From: Siphonodentalium dalli
Taxonomy: Eukaryota > Mollusca > Scaphopoda > Gadilida > Siphonodentaliidae
Assembly: GCA_032622095.1 (NCBI GenBank)
Contig: CP136061.1
Location: forward strand, 119,674,754-119,738,753
Reading direction: 5' to 3'
Length of the DNA: 64,000 bases
In this document: one piece after another, positions 34,390 to 46,497 of the stretch
How the letters are laid out: every line of letters starts with the position of its first letter
Position numbering within the stretch: position 1 is the stretch's first letter
The notes under the pieces: model-generated
Databases searched by the model: none
What the model was told of the DNA's origin: nothing
What the model saw: only the letters and a program-made list of their open reading frames with translations
Translations under genes and position numbers: made by a program

Positions 34390-35300
34390 GACTATGTCAA
34401 ATCAAAACAAAATATCTGCAAATAATTTCACAGAGAAAAAATATCTCTGTCTACGGGACCGATATTTATCAACGAGAAATAAAATTAGCTGTAAATGAGA
34501 GTATCACTCTAAGTATAGCAGCAATATTGACAAATAATTTTATCGCTGATCGGAAATACCAAATTTCACAAAACAATGATTTAATTTAAATGAAACGTAA
34601 GGACCATCCCTGCAATTCAGAACGATTTGTGGTCTGAAAATAGTTATTGACGAAACAGTATCGTTGAATCCAGTCACTACTCACGACAGAATCTGAAACG
34701 TTTGCTAATCAAACGACTGACGCAAATAGAAAACCTATCAAAGGTATTCCTATACAATAACAAATACCTGAAACATCGAATACGGTGAATCTGATTTTAT
34801 CTTGGAAATTCTGAAAAATAAGAATTCAATCGGAGACAAACACATGTTCAGGCAACCAAAAGGTCAAGAATAATTTGCGGTGGATGATCTGAAAAATCTA
34901 CAACTCTCCTATTTTCAATGCACTGCGGCAAACGAAAGATTAATAAATTTTCAAAGACGCAAGCGCAGCTGAAATACCATCCAATAAGAAAATAAGAATT
35001 GAATTGGAGACAAACACAAGTTCAGGCAACCAAAAGGTCAAGAATAATTTGCGGCGGATGATCTGAAAAATCTACAACTCTCCTATTTTCAATGCACTGC
35101 GGCAAACGAAAGATTTATATATTTTCAAAGATGCAAACGCAGCTGAAATGTAAATATGAAAAACTAAACAGCAGTAGACACTGACATACAATTGCTAATC
35201 AAACACACAAGTGCGAGAGAAAAGTGCAGGGGTTGGAACCACAGGAGTTTGTCAGAATGATAATAAATAATAGTAATAATAAATATATACATGTGCCGCA
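34390..35300. repeat. Retrotransposon leader or LTR region with a ~170-bp tandem duplication
   Basis: 34817-34972 and 34988-35148 are two close copies carrying caggcaaccaaaaggtcaag and ctcctattttcaatgcactg. A minus-strand TGGTTCCAAC near 35240 could be a primer-binding site, but no paired LTR was found, so the boundary of the element is unresolved. Confidence 0.5.
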
Positions 35301-35647
35301 TCTGCGTATTATTATAAAATTATGCGAAAGCCTGGAAAGGGTTAATAAACAATGAATATTATATTAAGTATAATTTAATTTACTGTTTTACTTAACTCTA
35401 GCAAAGAGAATATAGTCACTTGATTGATCAATGATCATACACTAATTCAGCTTCAATTTTTGTTGAATGTTCTTAACAAATTTAAAAGCAAAACTTTTTC
35501 GACAAAAAGCCAAAAATATTTTTTTAAATGTCAGACAGTGTTAGTGCCTGACATTTGTCAGGTGGTGAGCAAAAAATTAAATTCAGGCTTGGTACCAAGT
35601 TTCACGGGAAAATGACCAATTTGATTCTATTTGTCGTTATATATATT

Positions 35648-36150
35648 TACTAGCCGATGAGCCCGACGTTGTCCGGGCTATTCAAAAACAAAATTTCAAG
35701 TCGATAGCTCCACCCGTTTCCGAGATCTCGTCTGCGCATGTGCGAAGCTGGATTCGCACGGGCTCGGCGACCCGATAAAATTTGTATCCGGGGCAAGATA
35801 CGTTCACATACCAAATTTCAAGTCGATAGCTCCACCCGTTTCCGAGATCTGGTCTGCGCATGCGCGAAGCTGGCGTCGCATGGGCTCGGCGACCCGATAA
35901 AATTCGTATCCGGGGCAAGATACATTCACATACCAAATTTCAAGTCGATAGCTCCACCCGTTTCCGATATCTCGTCTGCGCATGCGCGAAGCGGGCGCCG
36001 CACGGGCTCACCAATACGACAACGTCGACCGCCTGGTCAAACTACACACACGTACCAAGTTTCGTCCCGATCGGTCGAGAATCGTAGATTTGTATAAATG
36101 ACAGACATACAGACAAACAAACAGACAGAGGTCTTCAAAATATATATGAG
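35648..36150. repeat. Dispersed repeat F, copy 1, three ~125-bp core units
   Basis: Starts ctagccgatgagcccgacgt, continuing tgtccgggc, has three units beginning aatttcaagtcgatagctcc, and ends with cagacagaggtcttcaaaat, continuing atatatgaga. The ORFs at 35682-36097 are unit translations. A second copy lies at 62214-62625. It shares the CCCGAC..GTCCGGGC start with repeat E. Confidence 0.7.
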
Positions 36151-36530
36151 ATTACAACATTTGTTATTCCTTTTCATAAAAATAAAATAAAACAAGCCGA
36201 AAATGATGTTTAAAATGTCTTAAGCATGATATTGGCAATAAGTTGTTATCAGAGTACGTTATACTTGTGAGAGTTAAGTTACGCACACGGTATTAGCAAA
36301 TGTGACTCTTTCACATTGGTCGATATTATACACAATATTATTTTTTTCGGACCGTGTTTTCGTAAACAAAGCCACTTGAATATCGACCAATCAGAAAGAG
36401 GGCATTATGTTGCCACGATTAATGGTGAATCGGCCCATGTTTATGCTTAGATTAGAAAGATTTCTAACACTTGAACGTATAAATCAGGTTTATATCGGCA
36501 TTCTACAGCACTTTACATGGTACTAGTAAG
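36151..36530. other. No recognised gene
   Basis: AT-rich sequence. Nothing recognised. Confidence 0.3.
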
Positions 36531-36908
36531 GCTGAATAGGTCATTGTCGCATGGTTTCTGGCAAAAAGACACCCAGGATCTCTTAAACTGTCAAAAAGAC
36601 ACCCAGGATCTCGTAAACTGTCAAAAAGACACACAGGATTTCAAAGTGTCGCCAAACAACGGGGATTTTGTTTAGTCGTCTGCTATTAATATTATGATAA
36701 TTATTTGTTTGTGATCGGAGTGAAATATCAACGGAATTTAATTCGGCTTCGAGTCTGACTGACAGCACAATTCCGCATCCTTGATAGTTGGACCAATATT
36801 AATAGCAGACGACTAAACAAAATTCCCGTTGTTTGGTGAGACTTTGAGATCCTAGTTGTCTTTTTGACAGTTTAAGAGATCCTGGGTGTCTTTTTGACAG
36901 TTAAGAGA

Positions 36909-38331
36909 GGCTTCTAGACGTTTCGTACCATGGTCGTTTCGTACCTGGACGTTTCGTACCAGCTGGTCGTTTCGTATCATATTATTTGGTCGTTTCGTAC
37001 CGCATTGTTTGGTCATTTCGTACCATGTAGAAAATCAATTGGTCGTTTCGTAGCATGTAGAAAATCAATTGGTCGTTTCGTACCATGTGTTGTACCATGT
37101 TGAGAATGGGGGAAACAGTATTAATTTCATACTTTATTCTTTATTTTAAAATAACAATAACATATTAACATTAACAACATTATTTTACACAACAATATGG
37201 GACATGATATTTGATATTAACAATCAGCCGACTCGACAGCAACGACAACAACTGTTGGCGCAAACAGTTTTGAACATGCCTTCAACAGACCACTGGTGGA
37301 GATGCCGCCGTTTTCGTAGTTACTCCACAAGCAGAATAGTTGCGCCTGGTTCTCCCGATACTGGAGTCTTTGGTACCTTTTCCGTCGCTGGACACTAGCT
37401 TTGGCTTGCCTCTTTTCGTTCCGTTGTCAATCCTTCTGAAAGTCGATGGTGAATCGCCGGTTTCCATCAGCTGTGGTTCTGGGAGCAGTATTGACGATTC
37501 ATCGTGGTCGTGTGGCCGGTTGAACGTTTCATCGATGTCGAAGGTCGAATGGTCTATTCTGGTTGGAGGTGGAGTCGTCGTTGTCATTTCAATGTCGAAG
37601 TTTGCGAACGCCGTATCTTCTACCGTCTGCTCGACTGTCGTGGTTTGGCTGCATGAGGTGCAGACCCAATCTATAGTCGCTGTCTTTATGGCATATCGGT
37701 AAACTTCTAGACTAACGCCGGTGCTGCATGTGCTGCCATCTGTGTATAATATATACGAGTACTAACCTTCACATTGAAGACCGTGTTGACGCGGACGAAC
37801 CTCTCTGGAACAGTCTATACAATTAACGTCAGAGAGAAAGTCAGACATGATTGTGAGATGAATGATGAAATGATGGGGGATCTCATGTTACTTATAGGAT
37901 TCCAACAAAAACAACTCACGAAAAGGTGTGATCAAGAAGCCAGATGGTAATTAGTGGTAATCAGTAAGAGCTCACCTCTTGTTTATACAGCGTGATTAGT
38001 ATTAACACTTGTTGTAAAAACATCTCATAAGATCTTTCCCGCAGTCAATCAGATGAATACTATTGTCAGCGTGATTGTTATTCACATTCGATGTAAGCAA
38101 ATCTCATAAGATCTTTCGCCGCATTCCAAAACATGAATAATTATACATACATAATATAAACATATATATAAAATACCGTGTTTTCCCCATTTCCAACACA
38201 CCGTATGAAACGACCAATTGATTTTCTACATGGTACGAAACGACCAAAGAATGCGGTACGAAACGACCAAACAATATGGTACGAAACGACCAGATGGTAC
38301 GAAACGACCAAGTACAAAACGTCCTGTACCC
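36909..38331. mobile_element. Non-autonomous MULE (Mutator-like) element, 1423 bp
   Basis: Inserted in foldback element M with an 8-bp duplication ttaagaga (36901-36908, 38332-38339). The ends GGCTTCTAGACGTTTCG and (inverse) GGGTACAGGACGTTTTG match in part. Both subterminal regions carry arrays of TGGTCGTTTCGTACC (left, about six) and its inverse (right, about five). A minus-strand coding remnant with MULE-type zinc-finger and FLYWCH pieces (37282-37848) supports the superfamily. Confidence 0.75.
37282..37848 (-). pseudogene. MULE-associated protein N-terminus: Cys-rich finger plus FLYWCH remnant
   Basis: Starts at the ATG at 37848 and reads about 28 codons with C-x2-C and VRPRQHGLQC to a TAG (37762-37764). 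The same frame then continues 159 codons: STCSTGV, Y-R-x-A, IDWVCTSC, an acidic Thr-rich linker, then KLVSSDG and TRRNYSACGVTT before a stop. The Cys/His pattern followed by a FLYWCH-like segment is what I know from invertebrate MULE transposase proteins. The region between the two halves has lost residues, the FLYWCH domain lacks its central Trp/Cys, and no DDE transposase domain follows. Confidence 0.6.
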
Positions 38332-38404
38332 TTAAGAGATCCTGGGTGTCTTTTTGACAGAAACCATGCGACAATGACCTATTCAGCACTAGTAGTAGTA
38401 GTAA

Positions 38405-39796
38405 GGCCTAAAAAAATATTACCTTTGTTTCCGTTAACGAGCTAAAAAAAATTAGGGTAGGTAGGTAGGCTTAACTTTTTTTTTTTTTTTAACTTTTTTT
38501 TTTTTAGTATCTTTAAAAATAACTGTATAATACTTGTCAATAACCCAAACTATGCACTTCTTAGCCCCAATCAGGTTAACCCAGCTGACAGAGGAACTAG
38601 AAACTCCAATTCAATCTTACATATGCTTTAATATTTACATATATACTAGTCTATATACTAAGATAGTCTTTGATAATCCTAATATTTCCTATATGGTCTG
38701 GCGACAACTGGAGTCAGTCCAGCACCACTGCACTGTTCACATATTGGAGTGACCGTCTTGTACCGATCTCTTAAGGATGGCTTCACAACACCACCTTCTC
38801 CGCATTCAGTGAAGGATCTACATGTAGGTATTTTTTGGGGACACCAGTTTTTGGGCAATGATATGCCGAAGGCATAACCTGAAGGCCTGATCGGAGGAAT
38901 GTTTGGGAAGGGTGACCCCCTGTTGAGGGTGGGGGTTCTTCCCCTGGAAAATTTTTGAAAATCCATTGCATTTAGAGCTAATCTAAGGCTCTTTGAGTCA
39001 GTATTTTGAATTTTACAGAGAGGTCAATTTTATCAAGTTTCTCAAGCATAACTTTGGAACTTTTTATATATGTATGGATTGGAAATGCTTATAAGTTATT
39101 GTCAGATATCTTTTGGTTCTATGGATTATGCTTATCGGAAGCCTTATCCTGCTTGAAATTAGACTTGCCATCATCACTCTAATTCATAAATAGGCTATTT
39201 TATAAAATTCAAGTGAGACACATACCGTACATAATATACTACATGTAATACAGAAATCCTACATGTACATGTAGTACAGAAACAATGTACATTTATTAAG
39301 GTAGTAATGACTATATATGGTACTAATCTCTATGTTAATTTTTCATTTGGTATTATGAGATCCCACTTGATAACCAGGTTGATTTGATCAAATTGTTAAT
39401 GTTCCTGTGCTGTAATTGATTGAAATACTGAAGTCTGAACGCTGAATGATAACATACCGTACCTGAACTCAAATTATTTGAAGTTTTCACAGATGAAAGC
39501 TAGATAAAGCCAAACATACTTTACAGTAAGATTCCAACTGTTAAACTAAAATCTTTTTGTAAACTTAAATTTCTTATGTCAATATATATAAATATATAAA
39601 TGTTTTGCATCTTGTTATGATATGAATTGGGACCTAAATTTAAAAAAAAAAATTTAAATCAATTTTTTTCTTTTTTTTATTTGGTTTTGGTCCAATTTTT
39701 TTTTTTTTTTTGCAATGGCAATAAAAAGTTTAGGGTCGGCGGTTTAAAATAGGGTCAGTCGGGTTAGCGGAAACAAACGTATTTTTTGTTTAGGCC
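38405..39796. mobile_element. PIF/Harbinger-like element G, copy 1
   Basis: GGCCTAAAAAAATATTACC at the left and its diverged inverse (..aaacgtattttttgtttaggcc) at the right, with gtttccgttaac/gttagcggaaac subterminally, and TAA on both sides (38402-38404, 39797-39799). A GGCC start with 3-bp TAA duplication fits PIF/Harbinger. The interior is non-coding, including a stretch at 38820-38960 (ggaggaatgtttgggaaggg), and no transposase is visible. Confidence 0.65.
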
Positions 39797-39800
39797 TAAG

Positions 39801-40175
39801 GCTGAATAGGTCATTGTCGCATGGTTTCTGGCAAAAAGACACCCAGGATCTCAAAGTCTCGCCAAACAACGGGAATTTTGTTTAGTCGTCTGCTATTAAT
39901 ATTGGTCCAACTATCAAGGATGCGGAATTGTGCTGTCAGTCAGACTCAAAGCCGAATTAAATTTCGTTGATATTTCACTCCGATCACAAATAAATAATTA
40001 TCATAATATTAACAGCAGACGACTAAACAAAATTCCCGTTGTTTGGCGAGACTTTGAGATCCTGGGTGTATTTTTGACAGTTTACGAGATCCTGGGTGTC
40101 TTTTTGACAGTTTAAAAGATCTTGGGTGTCTTTTTGCCAGAAACCATGCGACAATGAGTGAATGACCTATTAAGC
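39801..40175. mobile_element. Foldback element M, copy 2, complete, core inverted
   Basis: 375 bp with the same arms as copy 1. Between the ttagtcgtctgctattaata arms the core is reversed: copy 1 reads attatttgtttgtgatcgg first, copy 2 reads ggtccaactatcaagg first. It carries one ~30-bp unit on the left arm and three on the right. Confidence 0.8.
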
Positions 40176-40803
40176 AGTAGTAAGGATGGTTTCTATCACT
40201 TTTGGAAGTAGCAATATACGCGACAATACCGTTTATCCGACCATAATCGGTGCAGTGAGTCAGAAAATCAACGTTGACGGCGTTCTTCGCTATTCCGTAC
40301 CGAATTAATGTCCCCCCGTTAGGCATGTATACTATATGACTTTATGAGGTATATATTTAAATATGTTTTTGCTACAAGTTCCCCGTGTTGCCGCCGTGCC
40401 GGTACGGCGGTAGCCACAAATTGTAGTACAGCACCAGCAGTTAATGCACCAGTGACATTAATCAGCTACAGATGATTATGATGCCCACAGAAATTTCTGT
40501 GATGATGCCAACAACAAGTAGTACTAGTAGGCAGTTATTTGAGTATAAAAATGTAATAGAGCGTTAATTGTCATTCCAGAGAGATCGGCCGCTACATTAC
40601 ATACATAAATCACCTTATGTGGGAGGACTATATTGCCGTATCTGGTTACTTTTATTATAAAAATAACACACTTATGATGTCGCCATTTTTCGTTATAAAC
40701 ATCAGATAACGGAAATGATGAAGATGCTAGTTGCGCATGACAAATGCGGTGTGTTCGATCACTAAATTCTTTTTGCCTCAATAACGTATACATGTGTACT
40801 TGG
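40176..40803. other. No recognised gene
   Basis: A GC-rich hairpin gccgccgtgccggtacggcg lies at about 40391. The ORFs here have no recognisable features. Confidence 0.35.
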
Positions 40804-40989
40804 TTAATTTCGCGTTCCAACACTTTTCTGGTTCAGTCCCATCCTTTTGAAGAACTGGAAATCAACTATAGATGAATTGTGATTTTGCCAGACCAGGCCA
40901 TCGATCACTCCTACATTTACCGAAACTAGACCTAAAAACATCAAAGATGCGCTGCCACACAGTAACATCGCCCGCGCCCGTCCTATCAT
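40804..40989 (-). CDS. Hypothetical 61-aa ORF with signal-like N-terminus
   Basis: Starts at an ATG in good context (ttggtATGATA). Residues about 5-27 (RAMLLCGSASLMFLGLVSV) look like a signal peptide or anchor, and a polar stretch (VWQNHNSSIVDFQFFKRMG) follows. A gtaaat inside could be a splice donor. GC content is higher than the surroundings. It may be the first exon of a secreted protein or may be chance. Confidence 0.25.
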   Translation of the reverse strand: MIGRARAMLLCGSASLMFLGLVSVNVGVIDGLVWQNHNSSIVDFQFFKRMGLNQKSVGTRN

Positions 40990-41196
40990 ACCAAAAATGG
41001 TATAAGATAAATTTTATTTAAAAGTCGGAAGTAAAAACGTTAAACAAACACAAGCAGGGAAGCGCTTTTGACCGACTTATTTGGACGTAGTCTATAGGCC
41101 AGATACAGATAGGCGTACATATACTATGGAACTTAAATAACAGATACTCATCACTATCACGCTGTTCATCCGTGTATACTAGGACTAGCGCGGACG

Positions 41197-42556
41197 GGTA
41201 ACGTAGGGTTATGTGGGGCATAATGAGACACATAAGCACATTAGACCCCACCATGCCACTAAAAACGATGGAAGGGCACAAATTATTAAACTAAAAGTTA
41301 GATAAATAATTATAGTATACATGTTATTACTTACACTTGCCTGAGAAGCACCAATTTCTGAACACCATTACTCCCCGTCGACCTACCCAATCCGTCGCAT
41401 TATGCCCCATACATGGGGTACAATGAGACACATTTGACATTACAACATCAGCATATACCGAACTTAATAAATACAAGACCGTCTGCAGTATCTTTTCTTT
41501 TGTGGATTGAAAGAATGTATAAGCGTTATTTAAAGTCATAGCAGCAGACCAATGGGACATTTTATTGATTTCTATGGCGGGTAAAAATAGCATCATAAAG
41601 TTTGATTTCAGGAAAATGGCCGGGGAGGGTTAACAATAAATATTTATCTATATCATGTTTAAGTGCCACCGCACACGCTGCGATTAAAATCGTAAGTGGG
41701 GAAAATCGCAGGAGGAAGCATCCAATGCGCATGCCCACGACAATATCGTAGCCAAATCGTAGCAATCAAGCACTGTTTGATTTTACCAGGAAAATCGTGG
41801 CGTGACTTTAGCAACGTGCGCGATCGTAGCTGTCACATGACCACTGTCGCACTGGTCATGTTGTAAATACCACGAAAATCGTAGCTGCAAAGATCGCACT
41901 ATCATCGCAGCACTGTAGCGTCTGCGGACAAGCTACGATTTCTCCACCTACGATTTTCCCCACTTACGATTTTAATCGTAGCGTCTGCGGTGGCACTAAA
42001 TGTTTGGGAATGATCGAATATGTTTTTTTAAATTTATTTTCTTTTGAACTAAGGTTACGAAAGATTTATTTTTCCATGTTTGATTTGCGATATGCCTAAT
42101 CAGATTTTTTTCTCGTACTGGTTGTACTCGAGTGTCGCATTATGCCCCACAACCAGACAACCTGCCTCTCCCCCAATATGAGTGAATGTGAATAACCGGT
42201 GTACATATAACTGATCAAATTGCTATAGAACTTGTCTTACTTTACCAAAATACGCATGTAGTTTTGGTGGTAGTGGTAAGATGTTTTCGTTTTTACATGT
42301 ACAATACCTACCGAAAGTTAAAACAATTCAAAAATGGGGGTCACCAAATGTGGGTACCCCTACTCCGGCGTTTCGCATTTGAGATTAAACAGTCATAATG
42401 ATGTCGGTCCAATTGGGATGTCCACTTCTATGATTGTTGTTACTAAAAATAATAAATATGCGATTCAACTTCAGACATGGAAAAACATATGGCCTGTTAA
42501 CGACCGTCTGTCGCATTATGCCCCGCGTCGCATTATGCCCCACATTACCCTATACA
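41197..42556. mobile_element. DNA element N with GGGGCATAAT inverted ends, 1360 bp
   Basis: Ends TAGGGTTATGTGGGGCATAA and its inverse (ttatgccccacattacccta) are bounded by GCGGACG on both sides (41190-41196, 42557-42563). The motif tgtggggcataatgagaca or its inverse recurs internally (41396, 41421, 42131, 42507). A 334-bp MITE (41663-41996) is nested inside. Superfamily uncertain; no transposase seen. Confidence 0.65.
41663..41996. mobile_element. PIF/Harbinger-type MITE, 334 bp
   Basis: The inverted ends GTGCCACCGCACACGCTGCG (left) and, in inverse, GTGCCACCGCAGACGCTACG (right) continue as attaaaatcgtaagtgggg. TAA flanks lie at 41660-41662 and 41997-41999. The interior repeats cgtagc/gctacg. 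A 3-bp TAA duplication and long TIRs fit PIF/Harbinger. Confidence 0.8.
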
Positions 42557-42563
42557 GCGGACG

Positions 42564-43948
42564 CGACCCCGCGTGTTTGCATTGTCACAGCATGGTTGCT
42601 CAAGAAAACGGCGACTAAATGTCTTTAAAATACATCTAGGCCTACCTATATTTTATATAGTGTGTGTTGTTTCGGAACAATCACCACAAGCAACCAGTTT
42701 CAAGATAACCGAATATTTTTCTTAGAACTTTGTAACCAGGACGCGTAGAATTTTTTGTGGGGAAATTAACTGCATAGACGCGAAAATTGGTAACGATGGA
42801 CGCGATTTTTTGTCGAACATATAACCTTCACACGACATGATATATAGCCATATATGGCCTATTATGGACATGTTTGAAGAACAATAAATGTCGACTCTTT
42901 GTGATATGGCCATTTAATAATCGGATTATATATTTTTACACAACATATAATGGGAAATAGACAATAACACAGGGACGTGGTTCGAGGCAACTTCGAGCGT
43001 TTCCGTTGGTGGCTATATATCCACCTCGTTTTTTCCAACTTTATCCCATTGAGCCAGACAAATTTAACTCCCCAACCAAGTTCTCGAAATAAATTCCATT
43101 TGCACCACCCTCTTGGGTTGGAATGTTCCAATTGGTACCTCAAACTTTTGGATATTTCTCACCTAGCACGTGCCTTTCAATCTGGAAATATCTGACTGAT
43201 GTCCATTTCAGTACAAAAGTGTGACCAAAGTCAAGGGGAGGGGTCGCAAACAAAATCCATGAGTCCTGGTAGGTGGGTCCTTTTCTGACTTCCAGTCGCA
43301 TTTTTGCCACGTTTAAAGATAGGCCTAAAGTATGATATATATATATATATATAGTCAACAGCTGCGCAGTTATGGCCCTCTAGCAACGTTGAGTAAATCG
43401 TTGATTAAACTATTTATATACGCAACGAGTTGAGTAAAAAATTTACTCAACACTGAAAGTGAAATCGCTCAACAACAGATTGATTTTACTCAACCGTTAA
43501 CTGAAAAATGTAGATTTCTCAGTTTTAAAAGAAAAGGAGTTGGATAGGACTATAGATGTGTTTTAGACAATTCTCGAAACTGAACTGGATCATATATCCA
43601 GGATCAGCGACCGAATCAGATTTGGAAATATCGGGAAATTTATGAAATTCCAGATATAGTATCCGAAAATAGTCTGTTGGAAGATATAAAATTATTCCAC
43701 ATATATAGGAGAGTATAGTTTCGCGCCCCGCGGGATGGTCGAAAAGATCGAGTGATTTTTTCCTTCACCCCAAATTATTCCACATGTGATTAAATTTGGT
43801 TCTTATAGTTCATGTGTCTGTATTGTTTGTGCGGTGTCATTATAACCCCGGCCTCAAACTGTTTACTCTTTAACTTATGAAGTTTCGACACACCTATCGG
43901 CCATCACCTAGCTAGCTCCCATCTCAATGTTGCATTTATAGATAAAAA
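42564..43948. other. No recognised gene; short palindromes
   Basis: A (TA)n run lies at about 43337-43352 and a perfect palindrome gttgagtaaa-aaa-tttactcaac at about 43429-43451, with more ttgagtaaa motifs around it (43389, 43466). Confidence 0.45.
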
Positions 43949-43949
43949 A

Positions 43950-44772
43950 ATAATGTTGAAATCTCGAAATGACTACAATTTTATATGCAAACTGTTTAAA
44001 TAGAGTTATTGTTCCTAGAACTTTTAATCAAAGTGTTGATTAAATCCGGGAATCAGATCACAGGAGCTTGGAATTTGGTCAAAACCCCTCTTTTATTGGC
44101 AGAACCACCACCCGGGACCATAGGTCACGGAAGGAATGAAACAAGAAATCGTTGCCACCCATTTTGAACTCAACTGTATTCCTACAAAAAATATATTTTC
44201 ACTAAAAACTTTTGGTACCTCTTACACCTTAGATGCCAATCTACAACATTCCATAGGTATATTTTTCCAGTTCTTCGAAAACCTCACTTTATTTCGGTAA
44301 GGTATTGTAAATTCACCAACGAAGACAAATCTGCGTATTCTTCATCACCCGTTCTAGAATCGGAATGACAAACGACACAAAACCATTTTTCCGGAATAAC
44401 AATGTCGGAACGAAATAAAATCGAAACCTAAATTTAAAGCCCGCGAAATTCAAAAATATTTGAAAGTGCGTGCGGTTTTCGAACTTAGGCGCCAGAAAAC
44501 TTATATCAGTTTATGTTTGCGTCATACTATGCTCGTTGTTGAAGATCTAATCCTGATATTTTGTGCATTTTCCTGAAAATTTCTGTATTTTTCTGTGTCT
44601 GCTGTTATCATCTCATGAAAATGACGACTACCCAAGAAGATATTCTTCATTTGACTGAATGGTAATTTGTACAAACATTTCATATATAATTTATTTCTAT
44701 TTCTGGCACGACCACGTGGTATTGTTTTTTTCTTCTTGTTTTATGTTCGTTATGTACCGGTAGGCCTATTCA

Positions 44773-44825
<53 letters not shown>

Positions 44826-45725
44826 AATGTTGAAATCTCGAAATGACTACAATTTTATATGCAAACTGTTTAAATAGAGTTATTGTTCCTAGAACTTTTA
44901 ATCAAAGTGTTGATTAAATCCGGGAATCAGATCACAGGAGCTTGGAATTTGGTCAAAACCCCTCTTTTATTGGCAGAACCACCACTCGGGACCATAGGTC
45001 ACGGAAGGAATTAGTCCGTAAACCTGACTTTTATTATTCGAGAGCGTCTAGCTCTGTTTGAATAGTTGGGTTCACCAACTAGGAAGGAATGAAACAAGAA
45101 ATCGTTGCCACCCATTTTGAACTCAACTGTATTCCTACAAAAAATATATTTTCACTAAAAACTTTTGGTACCTCTTACACCTTAGATGCCAATCTACAAC
45201 ATTCCATAGGTATATTTTTCCAGTTCTTCGAAAACCTCACTTTATTTCGGTAAGGTATTGTAAATTCACCAACGAAGACAAATCTGCGTATTCTTCATCA
45301 CCCGTTCTAGAATCGGAATGACAAACGACACAAAACCATTTTTCCGGAATAACAATGTCGGAACGAAATAAAATCGAAACCTAAATTTAAAGCCCGCGAA
45401 ATTCAAAAATATTTGAAAGTGTGTGCGGTTTTCGAACTTAGGCGCCAGAAAACTTAAATCAGTTTATGTTTGCGTCATACTATGCTCGTTGTTGAAGATC
45501 TAATCCTGATGTTTTGTGCATTTTCCTGAAAATTTCTGTATTTTTCTGTGTCTGCTGTTATCATCTCATGAAAATGACGACTACCCAAGAAGATATTCTT
45601 CATTTGACTGAATGGTAATTTGTACAAACATTTCATATATAATTTATTTCTATTTCTGGCACGACCACGTGGTATTGTTTTTTTCTTCTTGTTTTATGTT
45701 CGTTATGTACCGGTAGGCCTATTCA

Positions 45726-45786
<61 letters not shown>

Positions 45787-46497
45787 AATGTTGAAATCTC
45801 GAAATGACTACAATTTTATATGCAAACTGTTTAAATAGAGTTATTGTTCCTAGAACTTTTAATCAAAGTGTTGATTAAATCCGGGAATCAGATCACAGGA
45901 GCTTGGAATTTGGTCAAAACCCCTCTTTTATTGGCAGAACCACCACCCGGGACCATAGGTCACGGAAGGAATGAAACAAGAAATCGTTGCCACCCATTTT
46001 GAACTCAACTGTATTCCTACAAAAAATATATTTTCACTAAAAACTTTTGGTACCTCTTACACCTTAGATGCCAATCTACAACATTCCATAGGTATATTTT
46101 TCCAGTTCTTCGAAAACCTCACTTTATTTCGGTAAGGTATTGTAAATTCACCAACGAAGACAAATCTGCGTATTCTTCATCACCCGTTCTAGAATCGGAA
46201 TGACAAACGACACAAAACCATTTTTCCGGAATAACAATGTCGGAACGAAATAAAATCGAAACCTAAATTTAAAGCCCGCGAAATTCAAAAATATTTGAAA
46301 GTGCGTGCGGTTTTCGAACTTAGGCGCCAGAAAACTTAAATCAGTTTATGTTTGCGTCATACTATGCTCGTTGTTGAAGATCTAATCCTGATGTTTTGTG
46401 CATTTTCCTGAAAATTTCTGTATTTTTCTGTGTCTGCTGTTATCATCTCATGAAAATGACGACTACCCAAGAAGATATTCTTCATTTGACTGAATGG

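Larger units (their letters stand above)
36531..38390. mobile_element. Foldback element M, copy 1, interrupted by a MULE
   Basis: The terminal arms gctgaataggtcattgtcgc and inverse are followed by iterated ~30-bp units (gtcaaaaagacacccaggat). A core with ttagtcgtctgctattaata and its inverse lies between. The flanks actagtaag and actagtagt may be a degenerate 9-bp duplication. The right arm is displaced by the insertion 36909-38331. Copy 2 is at 39801-40175. Confidence 0.75.

Noticed and set aside
35682-36097. Overlapping ORFs on both strands at 35682-36097 and 62213-62616
   Set aside because: They are translations of the repeat F core units.
37340-37702. 120-codon plus-strand ORF
   Set aside because: Antisense to the minus-strand MULE protein remnant, which has recognisable motifs.
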